Source: Amyelois transitella | Lineage: Eukaryota; Arthropoda; Insecta; Lepidoptera; Pyralidae | Direction: 5' to 3' | NCBI RefSeq assembly: GCF_032362555.1 | Contig: NC_083514.1 | Span: forward strand, 7,115,001-7,179,000 | DNA length: 64,000 bases | Part shown: one piece after another, positions 58,511 through 64,000 of the stretch | How positions within the stretch are numbered: the first letter of the stretch is position 1 | How the letters are laid out: every line of letters begins with the position of its first letter | Position numbers and translations under genes: made by a program | Notes under the pieces: model-generated | What the model was told of the DNA's origin: nothing | What the model saw: only the letters and a program-made list of their open reading frames with translations | Databases searched by the model: none

Positions 58511-59830
58511 TCTATATATATAAAACTCTTCCGTTACTGAGTGACTGACTGACAGACAACGCACAGTCGAAACTACTGGTCGTAGACAGCTGAAATTTGG
58601 AATGTAGGTTCCTTGGGATATGTAGGGGAGCACTAAGAAAGGATTTTTGGAAATTCAACCCCCAAGGGGGGGAAACGGGATAAACTGAGCCGGGACTGCG
58701 GGAAAGTTCTAACGAGATACCGTGGCCCCGGAACGCAAAGGGCAACTGAAGGAACGAGGTGGGTTTTAGTCAGTAAAAGTCTGACACTCCCTTCCGTTCC
58801 ACCCAGAGCGGGAGAGGTCATTTGATGATTTCCCATCCTTAAAAAAAAAGACTTTGTATGACAACTTTCAGTCGTCTCTTTAACATACATAATTATGTAC
58901 ATACATGCATAACATTAATAACATCACGCCTTTAAATCCCTATTTTGTGTTAACACTACCCATACAAACAGCTACGAAATTTGTCCGCATCCATTTTCAC
59001 CTAAATTCTTAACGTTAATGAGATTTACTTTTTATTATCAGGTCAACCTAATAGCCTCACATGTACGTATAACTTCGTAAGAATTTTCTTTCAACTCCTA
59101 ACCGTTGAGAAGTTGTACCTTCCATCATCAGCTCATTCACATGGGATGATGACTATCAGACGCAAATACTTAAACAGATCTATGAAATTGTCAAAAACGT
59201 AATTGCCTGTAAATTTGAGGTTTGCCCTTGATTTCCCTGGAATACCATCATCAGATCCTGACTAGGTAACAACGGGACCAACTTGAAAGTATACTCTACC
59301 GAACAAAAAAAGAATCACGTAAATCGGTCCATAAATCTCGGCGTAATCGGTATGCATAAATAAAACACCCGAATTTTATTTTCTATTAACTATCACGAGT
59401 TGTGTCAGCTCTCCCTCTAACCTGTTCATACTGGTAAATAATAAAAAAACTAAAAATATTGTTTACAAGGAAATCCTGTAAGGCCTCTTCGTCCTATAAA
59501 TCCTGTTTTTTTTTTCTTTTGAGACAATGATTTTGTCTCGCTTTACTTTTTCTATATAGATTTGTATGTATACTAATATTATAAAGAGGAACAATCTATT
59601 TTTTTATATGTTTGTTTGTTTACACATGTAATCGATAAACTCCGAAACTACTGAATCGATTTCAAACATTCACCATTAGAAAGCTACATCATCCCTGAGT
59701 AACACAGGCTATATTTAATTCCAGTTGTAACAAGATTTCAGCCTGTGGAAGAAAAAGCCCTGTCGAGATCATTAAAAAACGCTATATATAACCGAATTAC
59801 ACGTGGGCGAAGCCGCGGGCGTAAAGCTAG
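58511..59830 (+). mobile_element. Helitron-ended element, tandem copy 1
   Basis: Starts TCTATATATATAAAACTC at 58511 after an A, and ends GGGCGTAAAGCTAG at 59830 before a T, with a hairpin (CGTGGGC/GCCGCG) upstream of the CTAG. These are Helitron termini. A second Helitron-like 5' motif (TACTAATATTATAAAG) at about 59570 suggests a composite in which a shorter Helitron supplies the 3' end. No Rep/helicase coding is visible, so it is non-autonomous. It is identical by eye to the next copy. Confidence 0.82.
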
Positions 59831-59833
59831 TAA

Positions 59834-61153
59834 TCTATATATATAAAACTCTTCCGTTACTGAGTGACTGACTGACAGACAACGCACAGTCGAAACTACT
59901 GGTCGTAGACAGCTGAAATTTGGAATGTAGGTTCCTTGGGATATGTAGGGGAGCACTAAGAAAGGATTTTTGGAAATTCAACCCCCAAGGGGGGGAAACG
60001 GGATAAACTGAGCCGGGACTGCGGGAAAGTTCTAACGAGATACCGTGGCCCCGGAACGCAAAGGGCAACTGAAGGAACGAGGTGGGTTTTAGTCAGTAAA
60101 AGTCTGACACTCCCTTCCGTTCCACCCAGAGCGGGAGAGGTCATTTGATGATTTCCCATCCTTAAAAAAAAAGACTTTGTATGACAACTTTCAGTCGTCT
60201 CTTTAACATACATAATTATGTACATACATGCATAACATTAATAACATCACGCCTTTAAATCCCTATTTTGTGTTAACACTACCCATACAAACAGCTACGA
60301 AATTTGTCCGCATCCATTTTCACCTAAATTCTTAACGTTAATGAGATTTACTTTTTATTATCAGGTCAACCTAATAGCCTCACATGTACGTATAACTTCG
60401 TAAGAATTTTCTTTCAACTCCTAACCGTTGAGAAGTTGTACCTTCCATCATCAGCTCATTCACATGGGATGATGACTATCAGACGCAAATACTTAAACAG
60501 ATCTATGAAATTGTCAAAAACGTAATTGCCTGTAAATTTGAGGTTTGCCCTTGATTTCCCTGGAATACCATCATCAGATCCTGACTAGGTAACAACGGGA
60601 CCAACTTGAAAGTATACTCTACCGAACAAAAAAAGAATCACGTAAATCGGTCCATAAATCTCGGCGTAATCGGTATGCATAAATAAAACACCCGAATTTT
60701 ATTTTCTATTAACTATCACGAGTTGTGTCAGCTCTCCCTCTAACCTGTTCATACTGGTAAATAATAAAAAAACTAAAAATATTGTTTACAAGGAAATCCT
60801 GTAAGGCCTCTTCGTCCTATAAATCCTGTTTTTTTTTTCTTTTGAGACAATGATTTTGTCTCGCTTTACTTTTTCTATATAGATTTGTATGTATACTAAT
60901 ATTATAAAGAGGAACAATCTATTTTTTTATATGTTTGTTTGTTTACACATGTAATCGATAAACTCCGAAACTACTGAATCGATTTCAAACATTCACCATT
61001 AGAAAGCTACATCATCCCTGAGTAACACAGGCTATATTTAATTCCAGTTGTAACAAGATTTCAGCCTGTGGAAGAAAAAGCCCTGTCGAGATCATTAAAA
61101 AACGCTATATATAACCGAATTACACGTGGGCGAAGCCGCGGGCGTAAAGCTAG
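59834..61153 (+). mobile_element. Helitron-ended element, tandem copy 2
   Basis: Repeats 58511-59830 at a constant offset of 1,323 bp; homopolymer runs of 9 A and 10 T also match. It starts TCTATAT after an A, and ends CTAG at 61150-61153 before a T. Only TAA separates it from copy 1. Confidence 0.85.
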
Positions 61154-61154
61154 T

Positions 61155-61333
61155 ATATAATAAATCACGTACCTAAATACGGAAGTTTGTGGGTATTTAT
61201 GTATGGATATTTGTTGCTCTTTCACGCAAATACTACTGAACCGATTACGATGAACTTTGGTATGTAGGTAGTTGAAGAACCATAATAATACATAGATTGA
61301 TTCCACGCAAACGAAGTTGCGGGAGTCTTCTAG
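61155..61333 (+). mobile_element. Helitron 3'-end fragment
   Basis: Ends in the hairpin CGCAAAC-GAA-GTTGCG followed by GGAGTCTTCTAG at 61333 and a T. The body resembles other lepidopteran short Helitrons. The 5' boundary is unclear because the tandem elements abut it. Confidence 0.6.
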
Positions 61334-61467
61334 TTTTATATATGCCAGGAAGCAAATGATGGAACATAAATTCAACATCAGTAAGAAAAATGTGAAAACA
61401 AAACTTCGCGAGCTGTACGGCTGTCCAAACAGAATATTTACACTAATTCTTCAGTTCCAAGTGTGGC

Positions 61468-61642
61468 CATGGATGTCGTAAAAGGCGACTAAGGGATAGG
61501 CTTATAAACTTGGGATTCCTCATAAAGGGGACGAGCTAGCAACCTGTCACTATTTGAATCTCAATTTTATCATAAAGCCATACAGCTGAACGTGGCCTTT
61601 CAGTCTTTTTAAGAGTGATGGCTCTGTCTACCCCGCAAGAGG
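61468..61642 (+). repeat. SINE copy (family A), head missing
   Basis: Runs from GGATGTCGTAAAAGGCGACT through GCTAGCAACCTGTCACTATT and AGCTGAACGTGGCCTTTCAG to CTGTCTACCCCGCAAGAGG, where a LINE fragment follows. Confidence 0.78.
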
Positions 61643-61664
61643 TTCTTCCTCTTATGGTGTCCTC

Positions 61665-61809
61665 TTCTTATGAAAGTTGCTGATCATCAAGGCCACCTGC
61701 ACTCTTGAGATCGCTGCTCATTCCTTCAATTTTGCATTGCATGATGGTTTGAAGAACTCCGTACTTGTGGCTCCTCTTTACATGTAAGTAACCAAAGTAT
61801 TCCAGCTTG
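61665..61809 (-). mobile_element. LINE C-terminal fragment
   Basis: The minus-strand frame reads KLEYFGYLHVKRSHKYG then VLQTIMQCKIEGM, matching the conserved C-terminal KLEYFGH...LLQ.I.QGKIEGK block of insect non-LTR reverse transcriptases. It is short and diverged. It directly follows a SINE, a possible clue to shared 3' machinery or nesting. Confidence 0.65.
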
Positions 61810-63197
61810 TTCGTTTGTAGATATAGCTGCATGTAGGTTATAAATGGTATCTAGTAGTATCTATAAATTCATGTAAGTGGAACAAAGAATAATATTTATT
61901 TAGAAAACATTCGACTTCACCGTAAGTAATACTGGATGGCGCTTAAAACGAATGTGTTCGTCGGGCGTTAAATTCAATGCTTTGATATCTGCCACCTGGA
62001 TGGAGTAGGGCTGCTTCTCTTTAAAATAAAACTATATTATTTTGTTACTGTGTAAAGTTCTATGCAATAAAGATATTTCATACATACATGTATTGCTGAT
62101 TACTTATGGATTTCAGTTTGATAAAGGTAAGGTCATAAAAAGTACTGTACTCACGTAGCTGATCTCGTATACAAAACTAGGTAACCATAAGTATATTTTG
62201 ACTTTGAGCGTTCTGTAATCTGAGAAATGTACCTCGCGTCCTCAAAACTGCCGTTAACTTTCCCTGGGTAATTTCAGGAAATCTCTCCTAGTGAATCCTT
62301 AGAGATAAAGAAGCCATTTTCTTAAATGTTTAAACAGCCATTTACTTGAACATTGATTAATATAGTTAGATAAAACCTACCAAATATGTTTTGTTTAAAA
62401 TTAATTGTTTTCACAACAGTCCGTATTATTTTCATAAATAAAATAATATTGCATTCCTAATAGGGCAAACTGTTGTTATAATTAAATGTATTTCTATGCA
62501 TCCACGTGTCTACACAGTTAATCAATAAATATTTTTGAGTCCGAGTTTATATGCCAAATTTCAAGTCTCCAGACCCAGCAATTGGGGCTGTGCGTTGATA
62601 AGACAGTCACACACTTTGACATTTTATTAGATATGGATAGAGGTTTACAGAGTTTAGATGCAAATGTGTAGGCGTCTAAATTTGACAGCCCTATGTAAAT
62701 CCTATTTACAGTGGCAACAGCAATCCGTCCAACTTCCAGTCGTTGTACTCGATCACCTCCATAATTAGGGCTGACTAATAAGCGAAGATAAACATTAAAA
62801 TAAATGGACCAAAGACCAGTAGAATTGTCAGTAGTTTTGAATAGAATAGCGTCCACTTTTTATCCTATCATCTCTTAGTTCAGAGTCTGATTCTTATATG
62901 TAAATACTTCAAAAATTGGGTCGACATTTTGTATACCTAGATACTTATCCCACGTTTCAGTAACTCCGTGATTTTCGGACGTATACAAATACAATTTACT
63001 TATTGTTACGAAGTGGCTGTAAGAAGCCCTCCAGTTCTAGGTAGGCCAATCTGAAGAACCCCAATTTTATATCAGGCAATGCAATGATTCTGCATTATAA
63101 CTATACATATATATAATTTAATTCTACTGAAGAAGCCATACCTACATACTTCGATACTTATTGAAAAGCCATAATTTGAGCGGAGGACTATATAGGA
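61810..63197. other. Intergenic stretch with a Helitron-like remnant
   Basis: No gene is supported. Positions 62520-62640 read on the minus strand like the early part of Helitron-type repeats (GACTGTCTTATCAACGCACAG and GAAATTTGGCATATAAACTC are similar to 3270-3360). The 112-codon frame across it is repeat-derived. Confidence 0.45.
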
Positions 63198-63392
63198 CCG
63201 TGTGATTCCCGACACTAATTGAAAAAATAATAGGACTACTCCATCTCTTTTCCATGGTAAAAGGCGACTAAGGGATTAGCTTATATACTTAGGATTCTTC
63301 TTTTAGGCGATGGGCTAGCAACCGGTCACTATTTGAATCTCAATTCTATCTTTAAGCCAAACAGCTGAACGTGGTCTTTCAGTATGTATGTA
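63198..63392 (+). repeat. SINE copy (family A)
   Basis: Head CCGTGTGATTCCCGACAC, then GGACTACTCCATCTCTTTTC, GGCGATGGGCTAGCAACCGG and AGCTGAACGTGGTCTTTCAG, ending in a GTATGTATGTATG tail. Small losses are present. Confidence 0.82.
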
Positions 63393-63449
63393 TGACTTAT
63401 ATAAATATATCGATATATAAATTGAACGATATATCACAACCATAGATAT

Positions 63450-63980
63450 AATATTATTACGATTTGTAAAACCGGAACACAATACTAAGCCTTCTCGTCC
63501 TTCTACTCCTATGAAGAGAAGCCCGCAGGCTTCCGGGACCCCTCCAGGACACAACCGGGATACCTGAGTATAGGGGGAAGTCCCCTAGCGCCGAACGGCA
63601 GGTAGTACCGAACGAATGCGGTACCTTTAAAAATAAGCAAACGAAAGCGGTCATTTGTGGTGAGAAAGCAAGAGACAAAGCTAGATAAGCCGCGGGCGGC
63701 GCTGCAGCAGTCAGTTATGCTCAGAGCGGCCGTGAGAAGAGATGCATTCATTTTGCGCGGGAACGTGACGTATCATGTACATAAGAAAATACCGGTTCTT
63801 ACAAGATTTACGAGTGGAGACATTCCTATTAGAGTTTAAGTTGTCTTTGGTAAGTATTAATGCAATTTTAGTACTTAAAACTAATATTAAATAAGTACGT
63901 TTGAGTTAATTCTCATATTCATTTTTTTCTATGAGCCCCTAGTACCGAACAGTGTATTTTCCCCTATGACCGAACAATTA
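63450..63980. other. Unclassified GC-richer sequence with a repeated motif at the window edge
   Basis: The motif CCCCTA-nnn-CCGAAC occurs at 63582-63595, 63936-63950 and 63961-63974, with another ACCGAAC near 63606. Between them lies a GC-rich block (63680-63770) followed by a good splice donor TTGGTAAGTATT at about 63846-63857. It could be the 5' exon of a gene continuing beyond the window, or a mobile-element end. I cannot decide. Confidence 0.4.
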
Positions 63981-64000
63981 TTTTTCTGCAATTATTTTAT

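Noticed and set aside
58512-60225. Pairs of identical 77- and 89-codon frames on the minus strand
   Set aside because: They are the two copies of the same non-coding Helitron sequence. No domain is recognisable and the overlapping frames conflict.
62518-62856. 112-codon minus-strand frame
   Set aside because: It overlaps Helitron-type repeat sequence also seen at 3255-3425, so it is repeat-derived.

Overview
The window looks like lepidopteran (moth) nuclear DNA. It is AT-rich, with intron-bearing esterase genes and lepidopteran mobile DNA: a SINE family present in about fifteen copies or fragments, short Helitrons with TC...CTAG ends, RTE-type LINE fragments, a mariner and LTR elements. It also holds two intronless genes for a cysteine synthase/beta-cyanoalanine synthase-like enzyme, a bacterial family known to have entered Lepidoptera by horizontal transfer. 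The species cannot be fixed from the sequence.

Layout. Positions 1-5400 hold a degraded tRNA-Thr copy and scattered repeats. Positions 5547-6527 (+) and 19598-20578 (-) are the two enzyme genes, facing each other about 13 kb apart; the space between holds SINEs, three short Helitrons and an apparently intact mariner nested inside a SINE. Positions 25411-54230 form a carboxylesterase cluster of four three-exon genes: E1 (+) and E2 (-) lie tail to tail, E3 (-) and E4 (+) head to head. About 18 kb of mostly mobile DNA separates the two pairs. It includes a broken Gypsy-type LTR element (33949-39948) carrying a 52-bp minisatellite, and a Bel-Pao element (41189-47687) that looks whole. Positions 55150-55461 encode mitochondrial Hsp10, with heat-shock-element-like sites just upstream. 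Positions 57034-58239 (-) encode a GFOD-type oxidoreductase. Two identical 1,320-bp Helitron-ended elements stand head to tail 270 bp upstream of its start codon. The right edge (about 63.5-64 kb) holds an unexplained sequence with a repeated motif.

The host genes do not form one pathway, although the cyanide/sulfur enzyme and the esterase cluster both belong to detoxification families common in plant-feeding moths. Three of the four esterases carry one apparent inactivating lesion each (E1 a frameshift, E2 and E4 a stop codon), while E3 reads through. Both cysteine-synthase-like copies keep the PLP lysine but have unusual residues beside it and in the phosphate-binding loop, which suggests a specialised or changed activity. 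I found no clearly new multi-gene system. The most notable items are the diverged transferred enzyme pair, the decaying esterase cluster, the tandem Helitrons, the minisatellite inside a retroelement and a perfect 24-bp hairpin.
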